A DNA stretch of 64,000 bases from an uncultured Myxococcales bacterium. Its GTDB lineage: Bacteria > Myxococcota_A > UBA9042. Below, piece by piece: positions 15,972 through 23,565 of this stretch. A program made the position numbers and the translations under genes. The stretch covers positions 1-64,000 of the forward strand of contig CAIMLR010000015.1 in the NCBI GenBank assembly GCA_903842345.1, given 5' to 3'. The notes beneath the pieces are model-generated. The model had not been told where the DNA came from. It ran no database searches and saw nothing but the letters and a program-made list of their open reading frames with translations. Positions within the stretch are counted from its first letter, which is position 1. Every line of letters starts with the position of its first letter.

Positions 15972-16252
15972 TGGAGAATCTCTGCTACCTCACCGACGTG
16001 ATTGTGAAATTCATGTCCGCGATCCCGGAAGGCCACTGCATCGTGTTCGAGCCGCGCGTTGGCCCCACGCGTGGGCAGCGGGTCATGTTCGACACGCGCA
16101 ACCGCAACATCATCCACGGGACGCTGGTTTTCCTTCAGGCGCGCGGCTGGGACATGGCGATGTTGCGCAACACGTTCGAAACGGTGCCGCCGCCGCCCGA
16201 CCGTGAATGGACGCCGACCGACGAGGCCCCCGTCGTCAGCGAGGTGAACTGA
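15971..16252 (+). CDS. Hypothetical prophage protein
   Basis: 93 residues; the ATG overlaps the preceding TGA (TGATG). Compact and apparently folded (YLTDVIVKFMSAIPEG, then MFDTRNRNIIHGTLVFLQARG), with a short Pro-rich tail PPPPDREWTP. Not recognised. Spacing of a single base to the next gene supports one transcript. Confidence 0.7.
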   Translation: MENLCYLTDVIVKFMSAIPEGHCIVFEPRVGPTRGQRVMFDTRNRNIIHGTLVFLQARGWDMAMLRNTFETVPPPPDREWTPTDEAPVVSEVN

Positions 16253-16253
16253 C

Positions 16254-16823
16254 ATGGACTCGAAACCCAAGAAGGAGCCTGTGCCCAGGCCCAAGAAAGC
16301 ACCGAAGGCCCCGAAGACCCCCAAGGCGCCGAAGACCAGGAAGCCGCGCAAGTCCCGCCCGCCGGTGTTCCTGGACAAGTGTCAGGGCAAGGTAAACGGC
16401 CACGATTTTTCGGCCGTCACGCTGGACCATTCCGTCACGTGCTGGCGTTGCGGGGACACTCGGTTCCGGCCGACTGACCTGTTCGCGCCCGCGTGGTTTC
16501 ACACGTCGGCGGAATTGTGCGGGATCGACGCCACGACGGCGTGGGACGAGCGGCGGGCCGAAGAAGTGAAGAACGGCACCGTACAGGACCGGACGGGCTT
16601 GACGACGCCAGACTGGTTTTGGACCTCGATGGCAAACGCCGGGATCCGCGTGGACGACCGGGTTGGGCGGTGGCTCCTGTGGCTCGCGGCCAGTAACACG
16701 ACTTCGCCGTGGCGGCGCGGGGAAGCGCCCGACTGGTTCCGCGAGCTGTGTCCCGAGTCCGGGGTGGAACCCGACGCGGCGTGGGCGGCCTGGCGCGCTC
16801 ACATGTTGGACGGAAAAAAGTGA
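16254..16823 (+). CDS. Hypothetical protein with zinc-ribbon-like motif
   Basis: 189 residues. The first 37 are a Lys/Pro/Ala-rich tail of PKAPKTPKAPKT type, which could bind nucleic acid. Then come C-QGKVNGHDF and CWRCGDTRF (about 43-75), a Cys/His pattern that could bind zinc and resembles the C-terminal pattern of the 11867-12904 protein. The rest has two similar segments, LFAPAWFHTSAELCGIDATT and a later WFRELCPESGVEPDAAW, which look like an internal duplication. No function is assigned. Confidence 0.72.
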   Translation: MDSKPKKEPVPRPKKAPKAPKTPKAPKTRKPRKSRPPVFLDKCQGKVNGHDFSAVTLDHSVTCWRCGDTRFRPTDLFAPAWFHTSAELCGIDATTAWDERRAEEVKNGTVQDRTGLTTPDWFWTSMANAGIRVDDRVGRWLLWLAASNTTSPWRRGEAPDWFRELCPESGVEPDAAWAAWRAHMLDGKK

Positions 16824-16960
16824 CCCCGGCTGCGTTTTTTCCACGGTGATGACGTTATTGCCCGGGTCATTGCAGTACGCGGCGGCGGAAACGGCCAAAG
16901 CGTACAAAGCCTGCACCTTGCCGGTGCACAGACGGTTCGGAGGAACACAGACGACACAAT

Positions 16961-17100
16961 TTGGCGGTGAGGGCGGTGGCGGGGAAACCCGCGCTCGCAA
17001 TCTTCGAACCCGAGTCCGGCAAGCGCCGCCCTCACGCCAAAGTTATCCGGGTCGTCGCGTTCAAGCCCCTTGCCGGGGCCAAGGTAGAAGAAAATGACTG
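16961..17100 (+). CDS. Small basic protein
   Basis: The frame with protein-like composition reads AVRAVAGKPALAIFEPESGK and then RPHAKVIRVVAFKPLAGA, ending at TGA 17098-17100, which overlaps the ATG of the next gene (17094). A GGAGGA lies at 16939-16945. The start could be TTG 16961 or GTG 16967, giving about 45 residues. Overlap with the next gene and sensible composition support it; the lack of a clean start is the weakness. Confidence 0.45.
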
Positions 17101-17438
17101 ACAACAACGACTACTGGGAGCACGCGCTCGCCGCGTACGTGCGTCCGCTCGAACCCGATGACCTGACCTATGATGACGTGATGGCCCCGCGCCTCGACCT
17201 TGACGGCCAGCACGTCGGATCCGTGGACCTGGAAGGCAACCGGTTGGACGCCAACGGCCAGCCCGTCGAGTCCATCTGCCCGTTGCCCGACGACTACGTC
17301 CGGCCGGAGCCCGACTTCAGGAAGGCTCGCAACCGTTCCGAGCCCGTGCGCGTCGACAACCACGTGCCCAGTGACCTCGTAGGCTGGATGGACGACCTGT
17401 TCGCCAAGCCGACCACCAAGGCTGGGAGGAATTCATGA
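17094..17438 (+). CDS. Hypothetical acidic prophage protein
   Basis: 114 residues, acidic, starting MTDNNDYWEHALAAYV. It contains LDLDGQHVGSVDLEGNRLDA, a short beta-type repeat, and a C-terminal SDLVGWMDDLFAK motif that looks like a binding peptide. Not recognised. Last gene before the operator array. Confidence 0.68.
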   Translation: MTDNNDYWEHALAAYVRPLEPDDLTYDDVMAPRLDLDGQHVGSVDLEGNRLDANGQPVESICPLPDDYVRPEPDFRKARNRSEPVRVDNHVPSDLVGWMDDLFAKPTTKAGRNS

Positions 17439-17465
17439 ACCTGCCAACCCTACGCACTGCGCCAC

Positions 17466-17556
17466 GTAAACCACAAGTTTACTCTGGCCCAGTTGCAGTA
17501 AACCTGACGTATACCTGCATAAACCTGACGTATACCCTGGTAAACCACAGGTTTAT
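17466..17556. promoter_or_regulatory. Operator or iteron-like array
   Basis: Two palindromes, GTAAAC CACAA GTTTAC (17466-17482) and GTAAAC CACAG GTTTAT (17540-17556), flank two identical 17-mers TAAACCTGACGTATACC (17499-17515, 17520-17536) spaced by 21 bp. All four share the TAAACC half-site. The stretch is AT-rich for this DNA and lies upstream of the 17742 gene. The 302-bp gap 17439-17741 holds nothing else that I see. Confidence 0.7.
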
Positions 17557-17741
17557 GCAGGTAAAGCTGTGGTGGTACATGAGTCATGTGCTGTCAAAGA
17601 AGCTTCCAAAGAGCTGTCAAGTTGGCTCTCTCTCCCAAAGCTGCCGCGCTGGGCGCTTCGCGCCGCCGCGCTACAGCCGTGCAGGGACACAGCCGGGACT
17701 GCTTCCGGGCTCATGGGACCGTGACGGTCGGGAGGTGGGCT

Positions 17742-18572
17742 GTGGCTAACACCTACGAACGGTTCCAGATTGGGACCAAAATGTTGCAGCTTGTCCCCAA
17801 CATGCCCAGTCGAATCCTGTTGTTCTACGAAGGTTGGGGTTGGCGGAGGTCTTGGTCAGCGGAGGAAGTTTGTCTGGCCTGTGGCTACGTGGACGGGGAC
17901 GGGAAGCCCCAAGCTCACAACCTGAGGGTCATGCGGGCAAAGCTCATCAAGGACGGGTTGTTGACGAAGGTTCAGGACGGTCCGCACTACTACTTTGTAC
18001 CTGCTGAGGTCGGCCTGCCCCAGGTCAGCTTGGACGTCCTGAGCAGCAAGGGGCAGAACCAGTATTGCAACCGTGGTGAGAAGCCCTTGGACTACGAGGG
18101 CTTGCTTGGCAGGTTGCCGGAGGTCAGGGTTGGCAGCTATGAAGGGAGCTGGGTCGACCTGTTGCCGGGCTTGCTTGATTGGGCTGACGCCAACGTGTGG
18201 AAATTTTGGACCGAAGTGTTCCCGTCGGCGTTGAAGTCCAAAGGTCACCCGTTGGCCGCTGAGCCCGACCAAGCCTTTGTGGCCGAGTGGAGCCTTACGT
18301 TCGCGGAAGCCCTGCTTGACCGTGACCGTCACCTCCCGTTGCCAGCCCAACCGGACCGTTGGCTCATAAGTTCGATGGGTTGGACGCAGGACCCCGGCAA
18401 CGTCAGCCGTGTCCCGAACAAGTCTGAGGTCAAGGCCAGGTTGGCGGACAAGGAGCAGGACGGTTGCCAGACCTTGAGGCTGATGGCGCAGGCTTGGCTG
18501 GAGAGTCGACCTGCCCACCAAGTTTGGGGCCACCGCCCATCCGCCCGTGCGAAGGGAGCCAACCATGAGTAA
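17742..18572 (+). CDS. Winged-helix-like protein (possible repressor or replication initiator)
   Basis: 276 residues from GTG 17742, with GGAGG six bases upstream; the open frame extends further up, but that part would run through the operator array leader and looks non-coding. Residues about 15-90 (SRILLFYEGWGWRRSWSAEE, LRVMRAKLIKDGLL, YYFVPAEVG) look like a winged-helix DNA-binding fold. The rest is a helical domain with several Trp. Located directly after the repeat array, it probably binds it, either to repress early genes or to start replication. No close family is recognised, and the C-terminal part gives no catalytic motif. Confidence 0.7.
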   Translation: MANTYERFQIGTKMLQLVPNMPSRILLFYEGWGWRRSWSAEEVCLACGYVDGDGKPQAHNLRVMRAKLIKDGLLTKVQDGPHYYFVPAEVGLPQVSLDVLSSKGQNQYCNRGEKPLDYEGLLGRLPEVRVGSYEGSWVDLLPGLLDWADANVWKFWTEVFPSALKSKGHPLAAEPDQAFVAEWSLTFAEALLDRDRHLPLPAQPDRWLISSMGWTQDPGNVSRVPNKSEVKARLADKEQDGCQTLRLMAQAWLESRPAHQVWGHRPSARAKGANHE

Positions 18573-19134
18573 TTTCAAGACCGTCGGGTTTGACGACGCC
18601 TTGTCGGGGACCTCCGAGCCCAAACCGTTGGCACCGGGCGCAACGCTGTCCCAGGGCGTCTACGTGGACCCACGCGCCAAGATGACCGCCGAACGCCGGG
18701 CCGCTGAGGCGGCGGCGGCGCGCGCGGGCAGTTTGGCGGACGCGGAAGTGATGCGCACCGCCGGCCCGACAAGCCCCGGCGTGACGCCGCCGCGCGCGCA
18801 GGCGGAGCGCCGCGACAGCGGCCCGCACGCGCACGGCTCGGGGCCTAGCTCCGAGCCCACGTGGCACCGCAACCTCGCCCCTGCCAGTTGGGCGACGCCG
18901 GAATACGTGGCGGCGCGGACCGCTGAACAGGCAGCGCCTCAGGTGCCGGAAGCGGTGACGCCGCGCTGGGAAGTGGACAACGTGCTGTCGGGCGGCACGG
19001 GCGGGTCACGCCCGCTGCCGCGCATCGTGGACGCGCCGGTTGTCGCGCCGGCCGTTCCGGCGCCGATCCCCGACGTGGAGCCCGACGACGACGATTGCCC
19101 GCCGTCGTCTTCCGGCTGGGATGAGGACCTGTGA
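18565..19134 (+). CDS. Hypothetical low-complexity prophage protein
   Basis: 189 residues from ATG 18565, overlapping the preceding gene; GGGAG upstream. Mostly Ala, Pro, Gly, with a helical AERRAAEAAAARAGSLADAE segment and an acidic C-terminus (DVEPDDDDCPPSSSGWDEDL). The acidic tail after a disordered middle recalls single-strand-binding protein tails or phage accessory factors, without an actual domain to support that. No function assigned. Confidence 0.6.
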   Translation: MSNFKTVGFDDALSGTSEPKPLAPGATLSQGVYVDPRAKMTAERRAAEAAAARAGSLADAEVMRTAGPTSPGVTPPRAQAERRDSGPHAHGSGPSSEPTWHRNLAPASWATPEYVAARTAEQAAPQVPEAVTPRWEVDNVLSGGTGGSRPLPRIVDAPVVAPAVPAPIPDVEPDDDDCPPSSSGWDEDL

Positions 19135-19233
19135 CGCGGGCGGATGAGAAGGCGTTGTTGTCCGTGCTGGACGCTGCGTGACAGCGGCAGGAGCGGACCT
19201 TGTTGGCTGCGCTGGACGCGATGTTGGCCTGAC
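19132..19233 (+). pseudogene. Interrupted micro-ORF
   Basis: GTG 19132 overlaps the preceding stop and opens a frame of TRADEKALLSVLDAA, then TGA, then QRQERTLLAALDAMLA and TGA. The two halves read like one amphipathic peptide cut by an in-frame TGA. It may be a decayed small gene or chance. Confidence 0.25.
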
Positions 19234-19315
19234 GACGTTAGGAACTGTGCGCCCTACTCACAAAGCAAGCCGCCGTGACGGAGCCGCGCGCTCAGTCGAG
19301 GGTTTTGGATCGGAA

Positions 19316-19534
19316 CTACAAGCGGATTGTCACGTGGCTTTTGCCCGCGCGAGCGATGGACCGCAGAGTCTCGGGCAGCACGCCGTCGCCATTGAACGTG
19401 AGATGCCCACCATGTGCCGCCGCAAGTTCAGCAAACGAGCGCAATGTATCTGGAAGGTACTTGTTTTCCCCGAGGTCAACGCAGCAACCAGCCTCAAGCA
19501 AACTTCGCACTGTGTCCGGCAACGATTTCGACAT
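19316..19534 (-). CDS. Small protein with three DTLRS repeats
   Basis: 72 residues on the minus strand, in the opposite direction to its neighbours. Three near-identical units: SLPDTVRSLLEAGCCVDLG, YLPDTLRSFAELAAAHGGHL and VLPETLRSIARAGKSHVTI. Such regular repetition is unlikely for a shadow frame. I recall short proteins with DTLRSIA-type repeats in mobile elements but cannot assign a function. The repeats may fold as small strand-helix units. It is probably a separately expressed accessory gene (moron). Confidence 0.6.
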   Translation of the reverse strand: MSKSLPDTVRSLLEAGCCVDLGENKYLPDTLRSFAELAAAHGGHLTFNGDGVLPETLRSIARAGKSHVTIRL

Positions 19535-19654
19535 AACCCACCCAACTAGCCCCAGTTTGGAGCGACGGTCGCCACAGAAGCACGCCAGCGCGTGCTGTCA
19601 AGGCCGGGCCGAGCCCAAACGTGACGACGCCGAGCAGTAGCGGCTGTCACGCCT

Positions 19655-19680
19655 CGTCCCCGGCGCGATTCGAACGCGCG
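19655..19680 (-). other. tRNA 3'-end-like fragment
   Basis: On the minus strand GCGCG TTCGAAT CGCGC is a complete T-arm, followed by CGGGGAC, an acceptor-like 3' strand. No matching 5' acceptor, D-arm or standard anticodon arm is found upstream, so a full tRNA is not supported. It could be a remnant att site or a decayed phage tRNA. A 13-mer CGCGCCCGGACGT is repeated nearby (19696-19708, 19740-19752). Confidence 0.4.
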
Positions 19681-19799
19681 GCCCTTGACGTCCACCGCGC
19701 CCGGACGTAGCGTTGTCAGTGCGAGGGCTTGATTGTTCTCGCGCCCGGACGTGCCCTTGGCGGTCGGGAAGAATGTACCACGCTCACTGAGAGGACAAC

Positions 19800-20348
19800 A
19801 TGACTACTTCTTCGCCGCCCCCAGCGGGGCGTGGCGCCCTGCCTGTCGTTCGGCCGCGCCCCCCTTCCGTACCGCTCCCGAGCGCCCGACCTCCAACCCC
19901 AGGACCGGCCACCGCTGCGGAATTGGCGGAGCTTGCAAAAAAGCTGCACTCGAAGACCGACACTCTGAATGAAAGCCTGCTTGAAGCCGAATCGGCCATT
20001 CATGACCTGAAATTGGGCGTGACGGCGTTTGTGCGCCTTCAAACTTGGGAGGATCCGCAGTCAACCATTTGCACGTACACCGACCTTCGCTTCGGCAAGT
20101 ATGACGGCAAATGGCAACTGCTCATTGACACCGGGGAGGAGGGTGACGACGACTGCCGGACGTGCCACGTCACCAAGGCCAGCCGAGAAGTGCGGGTCGT
20201 TGCGGCCCAGAGCCTCCAGAAGCTTCTGGACGAGATGAGGACTGCGATCCGGGTGGAAAGCGCCGAGGTCGACAATGCAGTTTTCGACGCCCGAGCTTTC
20301 GCCCACGCCCTGCGCGGGAAGGAGGCCGACGATGGGATCCCTTTCTAG
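19800..20348 (+). CDS. Hypothetical prophage protein
   Basis: 182 residues, ATG with GAGAGGA ribosome site. Pro-rich N-terminus (about 1-40), a helical segment (LAELAKKLHSKTDTLNESLL), then a domain with strands (TICTYTDLRFGKYDGKWQLL), an acidic GEEGDDDCRTCHV motif with two Cys, and a C-terminal helix. Not recognised. Its 3' end overlaps a small membrane protein gene by 17 bp, implying coupled expression. Confidence 0.7.
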   Translation: MTTSSPPPAGRGALPVVRPRPPSVPLPSARPPTPGPATAAELAELAKKLHSKTDTLNESLLEAESAIHDLKLGVTAFVRLQTWEDPQSTICTYTDLRFGKYDGKWQLLIDTGEEGDDDCRTCHVTKASREVRVVAAQSLQKLLDEMRTAIRVESAEVDNAVFDARAFAHALRGKEADDGIPF

Positions 20349-20487
20349 GCTGCTCGACAGGGTACCGGCCCACAAATTGCTTATCGTCCTCGCCGCCGTT
20401 GGGGGAATCGCCGTGTACATGGTCAATCACGGGTACGCGCTGGATTTCGCTCTCATCAAGGTCACGCCGCCAGCCGCCCACCAATAG
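20332..20487 (+). CDS. Small single-span membrane protein
   Basis: 51 residues beginning MGSLSRLLDRV, with a strong GGAAGGAGG ribosome site 6 bases before the ATG. One hydrophobic helix (KLLIVLAAVGGIAVYMV, about 15-31) and a short polar tail. It overlaps the previous gene by 17 bp. Possible superinfection-exclusion, holin-like or envelope role, but there is no positive evidence for any of them. Confidence 0.65.
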   Translation: MGSLSRLLDRVPAHKLLIVLAAVGGIAVYMVNHGYALDFALIKVTPPAAHQ

Positions 20488-20513
20488 TGTCCGTCACGGC
20501 TTCCGCCCGGGCG

Positions 20514-21425
20514 CTACCACGACGGCGGTTCAACGACTGCGGGACCGGCTTTTCGTCGTTTCAGCGATTCTTGGTGCTCGTGCGAGTCGAGGATGAATTC
20601 ACACAGGACGAACGCGGCGTTCACCGCGAGCTTCGCATGGTGCCGCGCGAGCCGGCGGTACGGGCCGGCATGGCGGTCGCCACTCTTGTGTGCGATTTCG
20701 GCCAAGGCGGAGACCTGGGTTTTCAGCCCTTGCAGGATGCCTTTGAGGTGGCTTTCCAAGTTTTCGCCCTTGGGGTTGAGGTTCAGCGGCTCGACAAGGA
20801 GTTTGTAGAGCTCCCTGATGTCACCTTCCGACTCGTTGAACGGCACCTCCAGTCTCCGCAGCATCGCCTTGAAGAACGCCTCGATTAGTGTGTACGCGTT
20901 CGTGACCGCACCCGAATGGTCTCCACTCTCAATCTTCAGTCGTGCTTTCGCCAACTGTTCGGTTATGGACTCCTCCGTCAGTTTGACCAGAGACGGCACG
21001 TGGACGGTTCGGCCACCGAATGCCCGGACGATGAAGAACGGGTCAGTCACACTGTCATTGCCAGAGTAGAACAGGTGCCTCTCTTCACGGACAACCTCAA
21101 ACCCGTCTCGCTTGAGCGTCCTGTTGAGGTGTGCGGCGGCGTGTTCGGGGTTGATCCCTTCTTCCCCCCACAGGTCGTTCAGGCACGCGCAGATTATCTT
21201 CCCCATCTGCTCCGTCCCGTTGAATTTTTCCAGCTTCTCCTTCGCGTAGTTGAGCCGCGACGGAGCGCCGGAACCCCCGTGAATGTCGCGCTCGCCAAAC
21301 TGACGGAAGAACTCGGTTATCCCGCCCAGAGTCCGCCGCTTAGATCTCCAGTCCTGCGCCTCCACGGGCTCGTTGCCAAGGAGAATTTCCGCAATCACAT
21401 TCAGGGTCTTGGGGGCTAACTGCAT
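20514..21425 (-). CDS. Abortive infection family protein
   Basis: 303 residues with GAGGAGAAG ribosome site. The C-terminal half (about 160-285) matches the Abi_C type domain: ITEQLAKARLKIESGDHSGA, YTLIEAFFKAMLRR, then LLVEPLNLNP, then LAEIAHKSGDRHA followed by HHAKLAVNAAFVL. This is a HEPN-like helical domain, and RHxGPYRRLARHH may be the RNase-type motif. The N-terminal part (about 25-135) is another helical domain likely to sense or bind. Encoded against the direction of the phage genes, as lysogenic-conversion defence genes usually are. It probably protects the lysogen from other phages. Confidence 0.75.
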   Translation of the reverse strand: MQLAPKTLNVIAEILLGNEPVEAQDWRSKRRTLGGITEFFRQFGERDIHGGSGAPSRLNYAKEKLEKFNGTEQMGKIICACLNDLWGEEGINPEHAAAHLNRTLKRDGFEVVREERHLFYSGNDSVTDPFFIVRAFGGRTVHVPSLVKLTEESITEQLAKARLKIESGDHSGAVTNAYTLIEAFFKAMLRRLEVPFNESEGDIRELYKLLVEPLNLNPKGENLESHLKGILQGLKTQVSALAEIAHKSGDRHAGPYRRLARHHAKLAVNAAFVLCEFILDSHEHQESLKRRKAGPAVVEPPSW

Positions 21426-21591
21426 CGCTTCTCCTCGCCGTCATGAACGGAGCGGCCGACGAAGCGTGCACGGCGGTCGGGCGGTTGTCTACGGGAGGAA
21501 ACGGAGCAAGTCCTTGTCGCGGTGGCGTGACAGGCTGTGAATAACTTAGCAGGTCTGTTGATAAATCGCCAGCCCCTACAGTGGGTTGGCG

Positions 21592-21948
21592 TCACATGTC
21601 CTCGATCACGATCGTCTCCGTGATCACGAAATCCGTCCCGCAATTCGTGCAATGCAGCTTCGTGGCCGGATACCGGACAATTTGGTGCAGCGTCGGCTCG
21701 CCCTCCCGGCACGGCAGGGCCTCAAGCTTGGTGATCTCCGCCGTCACGCGAGGGTCGTTGGTCCGCAACTTGGTCTTCTCGGCAGGGAAGAAGCCATGGG
21801 CAGCCATGTACGCGCGAATATCGTCCGTCGTGATGTCTGGCCATGGCTGGGCGCCAACGCCGGGCCTGGGTAGCTCGACGGCGTAGTACGGTCCGACAGG
21901 CTGCTTGCGGCCCACGTCAACCTGGCGCTCTCCGTTCTGGTAAATCAT
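21592..21948 (-). CDS. Hypothetical protein with C-terminal CxxC
   Basis: 118 residues; ATG overlaps the upstream stop (ATGA at 21945-21948). Contains DITTDDIRAYMAAHGFFPAE and a late LHCTNCGTDFV motif that could be half a zinc site. Not recognised. In the minus-strand cargo operon with the membrane protein and nuclease genes upstream. Confidence 0.65.
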   Translation of the reverse strand: MIYQNGERQVDVGRKQPVGPYYAVELPRPGVGAQPWPDITTDDIRAYMAAHGFFPAEKTKLRTNDPRVTAEITKLEALPCREGEPTLHQIVRYPATKLHCTNCGTDFVITETIVIEDM

Positions 21949-22232
21949 CGGGGCTTGTCGTTCTCAAAGCTGCGGTAGATGCACGTGATGATGACGCCCA
22001 CGACGATCAGGGGGCTGCCGCGTATAAACGCGTCCAGGTAGCCGACCGCTGTTTGCGTCTCAGGCCCTTGGTCTTGCATCATGAACCAGAACCCGACGGC
22101 CCAGAACATCGGCAACGCCGAAATTGTCAACGTCGTCTTGACCTTCTCACGCCGCCAGTAGCGTTCAAGTTCCTCGCGCTGTTCCTCAGCACGGAGCCAC
22201 GCGGCGTCTTTGGGGTCGAGTTCGTACGGCAT
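21945..22232 (-). CDS. Small membrane protein
   Basis: 95 residues. An acidic and basic N-terminal helix (AAWLRAEEQREELERYWRRE) is followed by two hydrophobic spans (about 35-52, ISALPMFWAVGFWFMM, and about 68-86, GSPLIVVGVIITCIY). It is coupled to the CxxC protein by a 4-bp overlap. Possible envelope-level exclusion factor in the cargo block; no family recognised. Confidence 0.65.
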   Translation of the reverse strand: MPYELDPKDAAWLRAEEQREELERYWRREKVKTTLTISALPMFWAVGFWFMMQDQGPETQTAVGYLDAFIRGSPLIVVGVIITCIYRSFENDKPR

Positions 22233-22281
22233 GACGTGCCTCGCGGGCCGTCGTTGGGCCAGCCTAGCCTGTGACCGCGCC

Positions 22282-23361
22282 CTACTTGCCTGCCGGGTAG
22301 GTGGTGGCGGTCGCCTTCAGGCGCTCACCGGCCGCGTAGATGTCGTCCAGACTGCCCAGCACGACCTTTTCTTCCTCTTTCTTGTCGTTGAACAGAATCA
22401 GGATTTTCTTGTCGTCCGTGAACTTGAACCGGCACAGGGCTTTGCGCCGATTGTCGTCAATCAGGATGCTGCAATGGCCGACGGCGTCACGCATGAAAAT
22501 GCGCTTCACGTCGCAGACCTCGCGGACGATGGACTTGACGATGTGGTAGGCCTCGATTTCCTCAGCGGTCGTGACAATGCCCTCGTCCTTGACAGGCACG
22601 GCAGCAGCCGGGACCGCCGCCGCAGGCGTGGCCTGGGCAACCGTCGCCCCGTCACCCAAGGCTTGGCGCAGGCGCTCATTGATGGCGTCCGTGACAAACT
22701 GGCTGAGCGCCCGCTTGGTCATCGCGTTGAAATTCTCCATCATCCGCTTGGTCTTGACGCCCGTGTAGACGCGCCCGACCAAGAACTTGACGAAATCCTC
22801 CGCCGGGTCGGCGAACTGTTCAGCGAGGACGCGCTTGAGGTCCCGCGTGTAGCGCAGGTCAGCGGCGGCGGTCGCCAGTTCTTCCGGGTTGAAGCCCGAG
22901 CGGGAGAACCGCTTGACCTCGTCAACGGCAGCCTCGTTGATATCCAGCAGGTTGAGTTCCAAGAAGGGCTTCAGGTCCATCTTGTTGGGCTCATCCAGAT
23001 CCGTGAAGAACCGGTAGACGATGCCGTTGGTCAGAATGCCGACGCGCGCCGACGTGGTGTGGAAGTAGCGCAGGAGTTGGTTGAAGTGTGCGTCGTCCAA
23101 ACTGGCGCCAGCGTGTTTGCACTCAAACAGCATGATGGGCTTGCCGTCACGCAGAATCGCGTAGTCGACCTTCTCGCCTTTCTTGAGGCCCAGGTCAGCC
23201 GTGAATTCCGGCACAACCTCGGACGGGTCGAACACGTTGTAGCCCAGCGCATTGATGAACGGCATCACGAACGCGTTCTTGGTCGCCTCCTCGGTCTGGA
23301 CGTACTCAAGCTGCTTCGGGACACGCGCGGCCATCTGACGAATTTGGTCAATGAAATCCAT
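22282..23361 (-). CDS. Type I restriction enzyme R-like nuclease domain protein
   Basis: 359 residues from ATG 23361 (GAGGG upstream); the extra 12 codons further up are less likely. The N-terminal domain (about 20-160) matches HsdR_N: EEATKNAFVMPFINALGYNV, then VDYAILRDGKPIMLFECKHA with the D and ECK of a PD-(D/E)xK nuclease, then GILTNGIVYRF. The C-terminal part (about 250-355) is a separate small domain after an Ala/Pro/Val linker. No helicase is present. Such stand-alone proteins are common in prophages; the role could be defence against other phages or DNA processing. Confidence 0.8.
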   Translation of the reverse strand: MDFIDQIRQMAARVPKQLEYVQTEEATKNAFVMPFINALGYNVFDPSEVVPEFTADLGLKKGEKVDYAILRDGKPIMLFECKHAGASLDDAHFNQLLRYFHTTSARVGILTNGIVYRFFTDLDEPNKMDLKPFLELNLLDINEAAVDEVKRFSRSGFNPEELATAAADLRYTRDLKRVLAEQFADPAEDFVKFLVGRVYTGVKTKRMMENFNAMTKRALSQFVTDAINERLRQALGDGATVAQATPAAAVPAAAVPVKDEGIVTTAEEIEAYHIVKSIVREVCDVKRIFMRDAVGHCSILIDDNRRKALCRFKFTDDKKILILFNDKKEEEKVVLGSLDDIYAAGERLKATATTYPAGK

Positions 23362-23565
23362 TACTGCCCTCAACGGTGACGTGCTGACTCGGTGCACCGC
23401 GCATTGGCCTCCCCACGTGCGGCGTGCGTAGCGTCCGCCTGTGCCACAAGCGTGTCAAGGCCACCTGAGAAATCTGCGCCAACCGATGAAATAAGTTCGT
23501 TTTTCTGACTTTTCGCCCGCCCTATGCAGTAGCCCGGCACGCACGCCGGTACAGCGAGGACGGAA

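Noticed and set aside
17499-17536. The 17-mer direct repeats as a CRISPR or transposon end
   Set aside because: Only two direct copies at 21 bp spacing with related flanking palindromes; no cas gene or transposase.
19655-19775. A complete prophage tRNA gene
   Set aside because: The T-arm and acceptor end are good, but no matching 5' acceptor strand, D-arm or 7-base anticodon loop could be drawn.
20514-21425. Retron- or toxin-antitoxin-type annotation of the Abi gene
   Set aside because: No partner antitoxin gene overlaps it; the C-terminal pattern fits the abortive infection family best.
22282-23361. A second functional hsdR complementing the truncated one
   Set aside because: Only the nuclease-like N-terminal domain is present. 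Without helicase and C-terminal docking domains it cannot replace HsdR in a type I complex.
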